This document shows, in pieces, positions 47,901 to 59,900 of a DNA stretch of 64,000 bases (the stretch's first letter is position 1; every line of letters begins with the position of its first letter). The stretch lies in contig JAFBJY010001454.1 in assembly GCA_016801885.1 (NCBI GenBank), positions 1-64,000 of the forward strand. Direction: 5' to 3'. Made by a program: the position numbers and the translations under genes. The notes beneath the pieces were generated by a model, which had not been told where the DNA came from, did not search any database, and worked only from the letters and a program-made list of their open reading frames with translations. This stretch comes from Toxotes chatareus (taxonomy: Eukaryota > Chordata > Actinopteri > Toxotidae).

Positions 47901-50900
47901 CCTGCTGCTGTTTATTGTCTACAAGGATCCATTTCTAACACATTACTATGTTTAATGTTCCACTCTGCTACAGATAAATTTTGGATTAATATTCTATGCA
48001 GACTGTAATGTAAATAATTACCAATCATGACAGCTTTTTGCTTCTGTGCTCTGTTTCCTATCATAACTGTAATCTACTGAGCACACATTATCCACTAACT
48101 GTTCACTAACTGGGTGGCACGGTGGTGCAGTGGTTAGCTCAGTCGCCTCACAGCAAGAGGGTTCCAGGTTTCAGTACGGGTACTCTCGGCTTACTCCCAC
48201 AATACCAAAAACATGCATGGGATAGGTTAATTGGCTACTCTACTGTGTGTGCATGTGTGGTTGTCTGTCTTTGTGTGTCAGCCCTAAGATTGACTGGCGA
48301 CCAGTCCAGGGTGTACCCCACCTCTCGCCCATAGTCAGCTGGGATAGGCTCCAGCTCCCAGCGACCCTGACAGAGGATTAAGTGGTAGAAAATGAATGAA
48401 TGAATGTTCACAAACTGTAATCTAAATACTGGCCCTCTAACATTGTCCATTGCCAACCCTGTTTGTATTATGCTGCATGTCCTTCTCCTCCTCTCCTCCA
48501 TTCCCAGCTGTCCTTCCTCTTCCTTTTCCTTTCACCCAGCCCGGTCATCAGCAGGAGGATCCCCCATATGAGCCAGGTTCTGCTCAAGGTTTCTTCCCTG
48601 TTAAAAGGGAGTTTTTCTTGCCACTGTCGCCTTAAGTGCTTGCTCTGGGGTCAGGATCTGGGTCTCTGTAAAGCGCTTTGAGACAATTTTGATTGTGGAA
48701 GGCGCTATATAAATAAAATTGAATTGAATTGAATTGAGAATGTCACAGCACAGTAGTGTTTGCTTTAATCAGGACAGTCACCACAGAACATAAAAGCAGC
48801 TGTTGTTTGTGTACAAAAGCATTAAACGCTCACAGATGCTGCAAACATAATGTGAGCTAATTCTTCATGATTCCTCCACAGAGTGGACCAGGAGAGCTCA
48901 GAGGTTCCCAGTGCTCAGTCTGCCCAGCAGCATCAAACACACCTGGACTCCATATTTATGGTCTATACATGGACAACAACTACTTTGACATCTGTTGTGT
49001 TGACAATAATCTCCATGCTGCACTTTTTAGAGCAGTGGATTGTCAGTGTGTCAAACATGGATCTGATGTTTGGCTCCATGGTTTTACTTTGTGTCATTCA
49101 TATAGTTTTCTGTTCCAGCTGCTGGAGGAGAACATTGTCACTTTTGTGAAGAAGGAGCTGAAGAAGATCCAGAAGGTTGTGAGTCCAGATTACCCAGAAT
49201 CCTCAGAGAGTCAGAGGGAGGATGAGGAGGTGTTGGATGGTGAGGATGAAGAGCAGAGGAGGAGCAGCAGAGAGGCTTTTGTGAAGATCACAGTGAACGT
49301 CCTGAGGAGAATGAAGCAGGAGAAGCTGGCTGACTGTCTGCACAGCAGTAAGAGGATCTCTAAAGATTCAACATGATGGACAAATGGGACATTTACTAAC
49401 ATCTAAAGACATGGAAGGAAATATGTTCATGTGTGTTCTTTAGGGGGATGAACATGTCATGTTTTCTTTATGAATCAGTCACTGATGTTGTTTCTTGTTT
49501 GTTCATTCAGGACATGATGCTGCAGTTTGTCAACGTAAACTTAAATCTGCTCTGAAGAAGAAGTTCCAGTGTGTGTTTGAGGGGATCTCTAAAGCAGGAA
49601 ACCCAACCCTTCTGAATCAGATCTACACAGAGCTCTACATCACAGAGGGAGGGACTGGAGAGGTCAATGATGAACATGAGGTCAGACAGATTGAAACAGC
49701 ATCCAGGAAACCAGCCAAACCAGAAACAAGCATCAGACAAGAAGACATCTTTAAAGCCTCACCTGTGAGAGACGGACCGATCAGAACAGTGATGACAAAG
49801 GGAGTGGCTGGCATTGGGAAAACAGTCTTAACACAGAAGTTGACTCTGGACTGGGCTGAAGACAAAGCCAACCAGGACATACACTTCACGTTTCCATTCA
49901 CGTTCAGAGAGCTGAATGTGCTGAAAGAGAAAAGTTCAGCTTGGTGGAACTTATTCACCAGTTCTTTACTGAAACCAAAGAAGCAGGACTCTGCAGGTTT
50001 GAAGAGGTCCAGGTTCTGTTCATCTTTGACGGTCTGGATGAGTGTCGACTTCCTCTGGACTTCCACAACACTGAGATCCTGACTGATGTTGCAAAGTCCA
50101 CCTCAATGGATGTGCTGCTGACAAACCTCATCAGGGGAAACTGCTTCCCTCTGCTCGCCTCTGGATAACCACACGACCTGCAGCAGCCAATCAGATCCCT
50201 CCTGAGTGTGTTGACATGGTGACAGAGGTAAGAGGGTTCACTGACCCAGAGAAGGAGGAGTACTTCAGGAAGAGGTTCAGAGAGGAGGAGCAGGCTCTGA
50301 GCAGGATCATCTCCCACATCAAGACTTCACGAAGCCTCCACATCATGTGCCATATCCCGGTCTTCTGCTGGATCACTGCTACAGTTCTGGAGGACGTGTT
50401 GAGAACCAGAGAGGGAGGAGGGTTGCCCAAGACCCTGACTGAGATGTACATCCACTTCCTGGTGGTTCAGTCCAAATTGAAGAATGTTAAGTACGATGGA
50501 AGAGCTGAGACAGATCCACACTGGAATAAAAAGAACAGGAAGATGATTGAGTCTCTGGGAAAACTGGCTTTGAGCAGCTGCAGAAAGGAAACCTGATCTT
50601 CTATGAATCAGACCTGACAGAGTGTGGCATCGATATCAGAGCAGCCTCAGTGTACTCAGGAGTGTTCACGCAAGTCTTTAAAGAGGAGAGAGGACTGTAC
50701 CAGGACAAGGTGTTCTGCTTCGTCCATCTGAGTCTTCAGGAGTTTCTGGCTGCTCTTCATGTTCATCTGACCTTCATCAAGTCTGGAGTCAATCTGCTGT
50801 CAAAAAAAGAAATCATCTTCCCAAAGACTGAAAATAATAACAGGTAAATTTGCAGCCTTCTACCAGAGGGCTGTGGACAAGGCCTTACAGAGTCCAAATG

Positions 50901-53900
50901 GACACCTGGACTTGTTCCTTCGCTTCCTCCTGGGTCTTTCACTGCAGACCAATCAGTCTCTCCTACGAGGTCTGCTGACACAGACAGGAAGTGGCTCACA
51001 GACCAATCAGCAAACAGTCCAGTACATCAAGAAGAAAATTGAAGAGACTCCCCTCTGCACAGCAAAGCATCAACCTGTTGCACTGCCTGAATGAACTGAA
51101 TGATCATTCTCTAGTGGAGCAGATCCAACAGTCCCTGAGTTCAGGATGTCTCTCCACAGATGAACTGTCTCCTGCTCAATGGTCAGCTCTGGTCTTCATC
51201 TTACTGTCATCAGAAAAAGATCTGGACGTGTTTGACCTGAAGAAATACTCTGCTTCAGAGGAGGCTCTTCTGAAGCTGTTGCCAGTTGTCAAAGCCTCTA
51301 ACAAAGCTCTGTAAGTGTATAGATAGTTGGATTTATTCATCATTATATAAAGACTCTGCTATTTTATTCAGCAGGAGGGAAAATCAATTCCTCTCTTCTT
51401 TAATTCCTTATCGTCATCTCTGAGCTATGAGCTTCATCACGTTGAATCTGAATTAAAATAATTGATCCTACATTTAAGAGCCAAGTCTAAGCTTTAATTT
51501 GAGCAGGTTGACATCAGTATAGAAAGAACTGTGTGGGAGATTCAACCCTTTTTATTGGTTCAAAAGTAACTGGACAAATACACATGAAGTGAAACAAACT
51601 AATCAGCTTAATATTTAATGTAAAATCCTTTGCAGTCACTGTAGTATCCATTATTATATTTTAGAGTGAATGTTCTGAGAACCAGAAGAACAAAGCATGT
51701 CTAGACAAAACAAAATTAAAACGGATAAAAACAAGGTCCATCTGACTTGGCGTGAGTTAAGTCTTTTTGGTGTGTGGATATATTCAAGGTTTTTGTGATC
51801 ATTTCAGACAATGAAAAGGTGCTGTGCCGCCTGTAGCCAATGCCTCCACTCTTTAAGGGCAATTTTGACTGCCAATAACTCACGGTTCCCGACATCATAG
51901 CTTCTTTCAGCCTGTGATAACCTCCGAGATAAGAATGAACAGGAATGCAGCTTGTTGTCCTTGGAGGAATGCTGAGGACCGCATCCACTCCCTCATTGGA
52001 GGTGTCAAACTCTACCACGAACTGCCGGCTGGGATCTGGAACCGTGAGGATGGGAGTGGAGGTGAAGCAGGCCTTGAGCTGCTGGAACACCTCCTCAGCC
52101 TGGGAGGTCCACTGGAATGGCACCTGCTGGGACGTGAGAGCATAGAGAGAAGCAGCTATGGTACAAACCCCAGGAATTGCTGAACCTTCTTATGGATATC
52201 AGGTGTTGGCCACTGAACCACAGTGCTAACTTTAGCCGGATCCATTTGTATCTTCCCAGGGGCTACAATGAAGCCCAGGAAAGATACTGTAGCGGCATGG
52301 AATTCACTTTTTCCACCTTAACATATAATTGGTTCTCCAGCAAGCGCTGAAGAACCTGGCATATGTGGCAGACATTGGTTTCAATATCAGGGAAAAATCA
52401 AGATGTCATCAAGGTACACAAAAACAACATGACCCAGAAACTCTCTTAATACATCGTTAATCATTCCTTGAAAGACAGCAGGAGCATTAGTCAACCCAAA
52501 AGGCATCACAAGGTATTCCTAATGTCCATGTGGAGTATTAAACACTGTCTTCCATTCATCCCCCTCTCTAATTCAAACCAGATGATAGGCATTTCTCAGG
52601 TCTAGTTTTGTAAAGACCTTAGCCTGCTGCAATTGGTCGAAGGCAGATGACATGTCAAACGATTTTTGACAGTGAAATCATTGAGGAGACCATAGTTGAT
52701 ACATGGTCTAAGAGACCCATCTTTTTTACCCCAAAAAAGACTCCTGCGCCAGCTGGAGAGGAGGAAGGGTGGATCAGACCTGCCTTTAAGGATGTCTCAA
52801 TATATTCATTCATGAATATATTTCTCGGGACCCGAAATAGAATATACTCTGCCCTTGGGAATGGGAGCACCAGGAATGAGATCGATAGGGCAATCATAAG
52901 GGTGGTGAGGAGGAAGGGAGGTGATGATCAGTTCTTGTGGCTAGGGAGATTAGAGAGTCAACAGATCTTGGATTTGATCAGAAAGACCCTTGAGAAAAGT
53001 GTCATATAATGCTACGGAAACGGATGGCTAAGTCACTGACTAAGTCCATACCTTGTTTCACATAACACAGTTCTCTTGCCTTTTCTTTGTCCAAGAAGAT
53101 GAGATCAAATGCCCTCCTGAGGTCCTCCACAAAAGTCACCAGGGACTGGCGGACTGGTGAATCGAAAACCACTCAGCCTTAGCCCATGCCTTAGCCCTCC
53201 TGGTGAGACCATGAATGCCACTTTGGATTGTTGTGTAGGGAATGCTGAAGGCAAGAGTTCAAAATGTATGTCACAGTCCACAATGAATGATTGGCATTCT
53301 CCAGACTCACTGGAAAATGTTTCTGGTGGGGCGAGGCATGGAGCCAGAGCATGGATCTTCAGATCTGGCAGTACTCTGGCTGCAGCGGGCGAGGTGTTCA
53401 CTTCCACGTCCATGGGGACAATCAGGGAGAGAGCTCGTATAAATAATTGTACTGAAAAAAAAATGAATATTTAACTGTCATGTCTCCAATTTGTTGAGAA
53501 TAAAACAGAGCCAGAGCCAATGAAAGATGATCATCAATGTAGAAACTCCTCATTGATTAGCAGGTGGATAAAGAGCTGATATTTCTGCGTCACTCAACAA
53601 ATCTGTGTTTGATGTTTGGCCCAGTTTTCAAATGCAGGTGTTAGTTTGCTGTGAGCTGTAGAGCAAACAGAGTTTTGTTCCTTTGATTGTCCTTTCAACA
53701 CAAATGTTATTTGACTTTTTCTTCATTGTTTCCTCTTCAGACTGAGCAGCTGTAACCTCTCAGAGAGAAGCTGTGAAGCTCTGTCCTCAGTTCTCAGCTC
53801 CCAATCCTCTAGTCTAAGACACCTGGACCTGAGTAACAATGACCTGCAGGATACATGGGTGAATCTTCTGTCTGTTGGACTGGAGAGTTCACAAGGCACC

Positions 53901-56900
53901 CTGGAGACTCTCAGGTCAGATCAAGTTCCAGTTTTTTTTTTAAATGACTGCAGATATTTCTTGAGTCCATCAATGCTGACTTTAGAGAGGCCCATATCTA
54001 AAGATTTTCACAGTTTTTAAAATCTTTGAGTTTCTCTGTTCATTTTGGTTTTTTTTTATCTTCATATTCTATCGAGCTAACATTTGTGAATTTTGGTGAG
54101 ACTAATACACATGAAGTGAAACAAACTCCAAAGATTTAATATTTAGTATAAAATCCTTTGCAGACATTGACTGTAGTATCCATTATTATATTTTAAAGTG
54201 AATGTGCTGAGAGCCTGAAGAACAAAACATGTCTAACTGTCCAAATACTTACAGCCTTGACCCTACATGACTGTTTATTACTGATTGTGTCATATTCCAA
54301 CTCTAGACCCTGGTGTTAATTGTATTTCTTCATTGTTTCCTCTTCCTCCTCTTTCCCCCTCTTTTCCTCTAAGTGACCTTGCTTCTGAAGACTGCCTGCT
54401 CTTGCTCCTGCCAGCTTTTCTTACTTCTTTTACTTCTTTTTTTTCACAATTCAATTTTTATGACATTCTTTTAACTGCACGCAAGATTTTAACTACTGGA
54501 TACTTGATTTTAACTACTGGATACTTGAATTTTAATTTCTCAACAACCGAATGGACCAGCTACAGCTTAGTTTTGTCTATTCCTCAGCCGGGTTGAGAAA
54601 TGTCTGACGTACACAACACAACACAACAAAACAAACTAATTTTGCAGAAACTGCTGGAAATATCTTAAGGAAATCACTGAGCTCAAGGCAAAGATTTTTG
54701 CTCTGGAAGCTGAAAAGGGACTTCATGAGACTCTCTCGATCACACCTAGTGGTAAGAAGGCTAGATCTTTGTCCACAAAAAACAGTGTTAATTATGATAC
54801 TTCTAGCCCTCTGATAGGCTAAACTTGGACGACACTGTGTCCTTTCCAAAACTTATGAAAGCAGGACCTGAACAGACTGATGCCATCTGGCATACACTCG
54901 TGCCAAGCCAAAACGACACAGAAAGAGATACAAAGAGGGGCGAATCAGTAGTTCTAAAAAAAGACTTCTCTGCGCTCTTAGAGATGGTCAATAAATTAGA
55001 TGTACAATTTTTCATCAGCGGGCCACTCCCAAACATTGATAGAAGGATAAATAAATTCGGTCGCCTGCTTGCACTGAATACATGGCTGGCCAAAGCCTGT
55101 GAGACACGAGGAATGAACTTTATTGACAACTTCAACCTGTTTTGGGAACGTGATGACCTCTTCAAAGGAAAGGGCCCTCATCTGAATGGACGTGGACTGA
55201 GGCAACCAAAAGATAGTTTTCTCCACTCACTGAGGCACCAAACCCCTTTTGACCTCCCTCGGGCCAGCCTAAAGCTCAAATGCAGAGTGAACATCAGCCA
55301 GGGAGAGACAACAACACCCTCCTCCATCAGCTCCACCGCAGAGTGAGCAACAGCTGCAGGGTGACAACGGCAGGACTGCTTCACTGGCCCTCCACATGGA
55401 TCTCCCCATCCCACGTCCCCCTCTACAGCCCTGTACCCCCTCAGCTGCATCCTCCTCCGACTCCCCAACATCCATCTCACCCCCTGCTTCACCCCTCGGA
55501 TTTCCAAGTCACATGGAGAGTTTGGTGAAGTCTGGGATAAAAATGGTTCCCCTAACCCCCAACCTAGCCAGACCAAGGGTGCTACTATCATCAACACTGC
55601 AACCCCCACCAGCATCCCCCCGGACACCACCTCCAAAGCCCCCCAGATGCAGTATTTCAACTCCTTCTTCCTCACAAATTATGCAGCTCAGGTGAACTCA
55701 ACCCACCCCTCCTTCTTCCACTCCGCTAAACACACCATCAAGGCCTCCTCGGCCCCCACCCAGACCACTGGTTCCTAAGGCCTTTAAAAGCACCAAGACT
55801 GCTATCAGGGACTAGGATGCCCAGGGTCTCTGCTGTTTGAGGATGTATAGCCACAATAATCCCTCTATCACCCCGAGGCCCAGGGAGAGAACACTCTCCC
55901 ACAGTAAAGTAAATGTTTTTCCTGACGTTTCCAAGGAAAAGCCAGGACTCAAAGTGCTGATTTTGACAAGCAAAAGGAAAAGAAAGCGTCAGTTTTTAGG
56001 AAATACATCAACAAACCTAAAACCTATTCCATGTCAGCCACAGTCTGTCCCAGAATATGGACAGGACATGGGTTTTAGTAAACTAAACTTAGCTCTTTTA
56101 AATATCAGATCCCTGGCAGGCAAATCATTCTTAATTAATGATTTTATTCAAAAGCACAACCTTGATTTTATGTTTTAACTGAAACATGGCTGGGGCAAGA
56201 TAACAGTGCAGCAGTTCTTATCGAGTCAACTCCTCCTAACTTTAGTTTTGTGAGTGAAGCTAGACTGCACAAGAAAGGAGGAGTCGCCATTTTGTTCAGT
56301 GACAGCCTCCAATACAAGAAGACATCCAATGGAAAGTTTGACTATTTTGACTATGTTGCTCTTCAAGTAAAATTCTCCTACCAAGCAATATTCGTAACCA
56401 TCTAAAAAAAAACAAAGTACAATGCAATGTTTGTTGATGAGTTTGCCAAACTGCTTTCTATTGCATGCATTGATTTTGATTGTGTTATTGTAGTGGGTGA
56501 CTTTAATATTCACATTGACAACCCTAAAGATGGAAGTGCTAAAGAACTCTTCAACATTCTGGACAACTTTGGACTTTTGCAGCATGTAACAGATCCAACA
56601 CATAACAAGGGACATATATTGGATCTAATTATTTCCAAAGGTCTCAATATTTCTGTGGTTGTGGTGACTGATGTTGCTCTTTCTGATCACTACTGTGTTT
56701 CTTTTAAAACTATCACACCTGCTAATCATAACAAAGCTGAAGAAAAGGTGGTCAGAAAACGCTGTATTAATGTGCAGCATTCACCCAGGCATTTGTACCA
56801 TCACCAACCCTGCCCACAGCTCCCGTTGATGACCTTGTAAATAGCTTCATTTCCAAAGTTAAAACTATCATGGATTCAATTGCCCGTTGAAGACCAAAGT

Positions 56901-59900
56901 TCCATCAGGAAGGAAAAAGCCACCTTGGAAAAATGCTACACTGGTTAAAGCTCAAAAAAGAATCTGCAGGCAGGCGGAACGCAGATGGCGAAAAAACAAA
57001 CTCCAGGTTTATTATGACATCTACATTGAGAGCCTACATAACTACAACCAAGAACTGAAAGTGGCAAGACAATCCTTTTTTCTGACATTATTGATAGAAA
57101 CAGTAACAATGCCCACACGTCGCTTTCTGTTATAGACAGACTGACAAACCCAGGAGTATCAGTCCCACCTGAACTGCTCTCCAATGAACTGATACAATGA
57201 TCATACAATGACTTTGAACTGTTTTTCACAGATAAAATATTAAAAATAAGACAGTTTCAGTTACAGTTCCAGCTCAGGCAAAATGATGATGTCATTTTTG
57301 CCTTCCTGTGCGACTTACTGGCACAGTGTTGAGTTGCCTCAAATCTTACTTACATGGTAGGGATTACTTGGTCTCAATAGGTAACTATGAGTCTGACCGA
57401 ACTAAGATTACATACAGGGTTCCTCAGGGGTCCATTCTTGGACCACTTCTGTTCAATATCTACATGCAGCTCAGATCATTGATCACAATATCTCTTACCA
57501 CACCTATGCAGACGACACACAACTTTATATTTCAGTGTCATCACACGACTACAGTCCCCTACATTCACTAAGCAGTGTGTATTCAGCAAATCAATGAGTG
57601 GATGTGCCAGAAATTTTCTCCAGCTCAGTGCAGATAAGACAGAATTGATTGTTTTTGGCTCCAAAAATGAAAGGTCCAAAATCAGCGCTCACCTTGACTC
57701 CATGTCACTGAAGGTTACAAATCAAGCCAGAAATCTCGGTCTAATTCTTGACTCAGAAGTCTGCCTATTACCACCTGAAAAACATTGCTAGGATCAAGGG
57801 TTTTCTATCCAAACAAGACACAGGAAAAACTTATCCATGCATTCATTTTCAGTAGGCTAGATTATTGTAATGGCATCCTAACAGGTCTAAACAAACAATC
57901 TATCAGACAGTTGCAGCTGGTCCAAAATGCTGATGCCAGAGTCCTGACTAACACCAGAAAAATGGACCACATTACACCTGTCCTCAAATCACTACACTGG
58001 CTTCCTGTGAGTCAAAGGATGCAGGATAGGATAAACTTCTACTCTTGGTCTACAAAGCGCTGAATGGTCTTGGACCAAAATATCTCATGGACTTATTGGT
58101 TCCTTATGAAGCATACAGGCCTACTGTGTGTTCCTAGGGACAGGACTAAACAAAGTGAAGCAGGATTTAGATATTCTGCCCCTCACTTGTGGAATAAACT
58201 TCAAGAATACCTGAGGTCAGCCCAAACACTCAGTTTAATTAAGTCAGGCCTGAAAACACACTTGTTTACTGAAACCTTCTCTTAAATTGTCTTAACTGCA
58301 CTCTTCTTATTTAATTATTTTACTATTTTCTATTTTTTTTCTGCTCCAATGTTTTAATATATTTCTTTTATTCTGTTATTTATGATTTTAATGCTATATG
58401 ATTTGCTTTTATCCTATAATTTTAAAGTAATCTGTAAAGCACTATGAATTACCTTGTGTACGAATGGTGCTATATAAATAAACCTTGCCTTGCCTTCAGA
58501 CTGAGCAGCTGTAACCTCTTAGAGAGAAGCTGTGAAGCTCTGTCCTCAGTTCTCAGCTCCCAGTCCTCTAGTCTGAGACACCTGGACCTGAGTAACAATG
58601 ACCTGCAGGATTCAGGGGTGAAGCTTCTGTCTGCTGGACTGAAGAGTCCACACTGTACCCTGGAGACTCTCAGGTCAGATCAAGTTCCAGTTTGTTTGAA
58701 ATGACTGCAGATATTTCTTAAGCCCATCAATGCTGACTTTAGAGGGGCCCATATCTAATGATTTTCACAGTTTATACAAACTTTGAGTTTTGACTGTTTT
58801 GTTTGTATTCAGCTTCACATTCTGTAGAGCTCGCATACTGTATATGAACTCTGGCTGAGATACACAATCTCATTTATGGTTTGTTACAAAGTGGTTTAGA
58901 CAATTACATGTCAGTGTTAATGACATCAGTAAAAACTATGACAGAAAAATTCTGTGACAACTTCTTATTTCACTATGAAACCAAGATTTCAGCAAAATAT
59001 TAAGTAATGAGAACTGTAATAAAATATTTTACATTTCTATCAGCTAATAAAAACTAAATGAAAATGTGAAAGACAGATGAAAGGACACGTTCACTAAATA
59101 ATACTAAGTTAATACTAATAATTTAATATAAGGTCTCACTAAAGGAGTAAGTTGAGGATTAATGTGGACAGTCAAACATCTAGATCTTCCTCTAGATGTT
59201 CACTAATGAAATATCACTACATTATCCCAAGTTTTAGCTTCTCCTCTCAAGATAAACCAAGACACTGAAGAGGATTTTAGTCAGTCAGCTTCTGAATGAT
59301 CAGCTGCTCTGCAGTGGAGAGAACAGATAGCTCTGCTAATGCTAATGCTAATGCTAGGTGAGTGGTTCAGAGTTTCTAATGAGAGGTGGATTTACTGAGG
59401 AGAGTCAGTCTGTTTTTTAACTGCAAAGTCACATGGTGAGTGTTTGAGTCAACAAGTAAACAGTTGTAACAAAACAGAAACTATTTAAATAAGAGCCAAT
59501 GAAAGATGATCATCAATGTAGAAACTCCTCATTGTTAGCAGGTGGATAAAGAGCTGATATTTCTGCTTCACTGAACAAATCTGTGTTTGATGTTTGGCCC
59601 AGTTTTCAAATGCAGGTGTGTTAGTTTGCTGTGAGATGCAGAGCAAACTGAGAGTTTTGTTCCTTTGATTGTCCTTTCAACACAAATGTTATTTGACTTT
59701 TCTTCATTGTTTCCTCTTCAGACTGAGCAGCTGTAACCTCTCAGAGAGAAGCTGTGAAGCTCTGTCCCTCAGTTCTCAGCTCCCAGTCCTCTAGTCTGAG
59801 ACACCTGGACCTGAGTAACAGTGACCTGCAGGATTCAGGGGTGAAGCTTCTGTCTGCTGGAATGAAGAGTCCACACTGTTCCCTGGAGACTCTTAGGTCT

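Larger units (their letters stand above)
45860..48736 (+). mobile_element. L2-like LINE, 5'-truncated, with nested insertions
   Basis: The reading begins before the RT, with SKSSTCLLDPIPTRLLK near 46050-46100. It continues with PLPKKPSLDPG, NYRPISNLSFTSKILEKAV, LVLLDLSAAFDTIDHNILL, GVPQGSVLGPILF and the active-site YADDTQLYLSM near 46718-46750, then IRNILSQSDAEKLAHAF and the conserved end. Stops and frame changes occur near 46167, 46340 and 46678, so it is dead. The 3' end is the block GGCGCTATATAAATAAAATTG and a (GAATT)n tail. A DANA-like SINE (48112-48404) and a reversed L2 tail (47375-47440) are nested in it. Confidence 0.88.
45617..48881. other. NLR intron 4, filled by L2 LINE and SINE
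   Basis: Native intron sequence is limited to about 45617-45859 and 48737-48881. The rest is transposon. Confidence 0.7.
51311..53740. other. NLR intron 7, carrying a reversed gypsy element
   Basis: Native intron remains at 51311-51557 and from about 53512 to 53740. The latter matches the intron before LRR exon 3 (59491-59721), which shows that LRR exons were copied together with flanking intron. Confidence 0.75.
54346..58494 (+). mobile_element. L2/CR1-type LINE with esterase-like ORF1, inserted at an LRR splice acceptor
   Basis: A 4.1-kb insertion starting after native intron TTTCCTCTTC (54336-54345). It contains a Cys-poor ORF1 with an SGNH-esterase-like end (54825-55346), a Pro-rich stretch (55346-55800), an endonuclease (56070-56720), a truncated RT (57290-57790) and an L2-type 3' end with ATATAAATAAACCTTGCCTT repeats. 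The tail runs directly into TTCAG and then LRR exon 2. The comparison sequence is the intact intron before LRR exon 3. Several frame breaks make it non-autonomous. Confidence 0.85.

Noticed and set aside
48112..48185. tRNA gene at the head of the SINE.
   Set aside because: The A- and B-box-like segments are degenerate, no cloverleaf was found, and the body and tail are those of a SINE.
49511..51310. Programmed frameshifting in the NACHT exon.
   Set aside because: Five shifts in mixed directions without slippery heptamers or a conserved pattern cannot be programmed; error or pseudogene decay is simpler.
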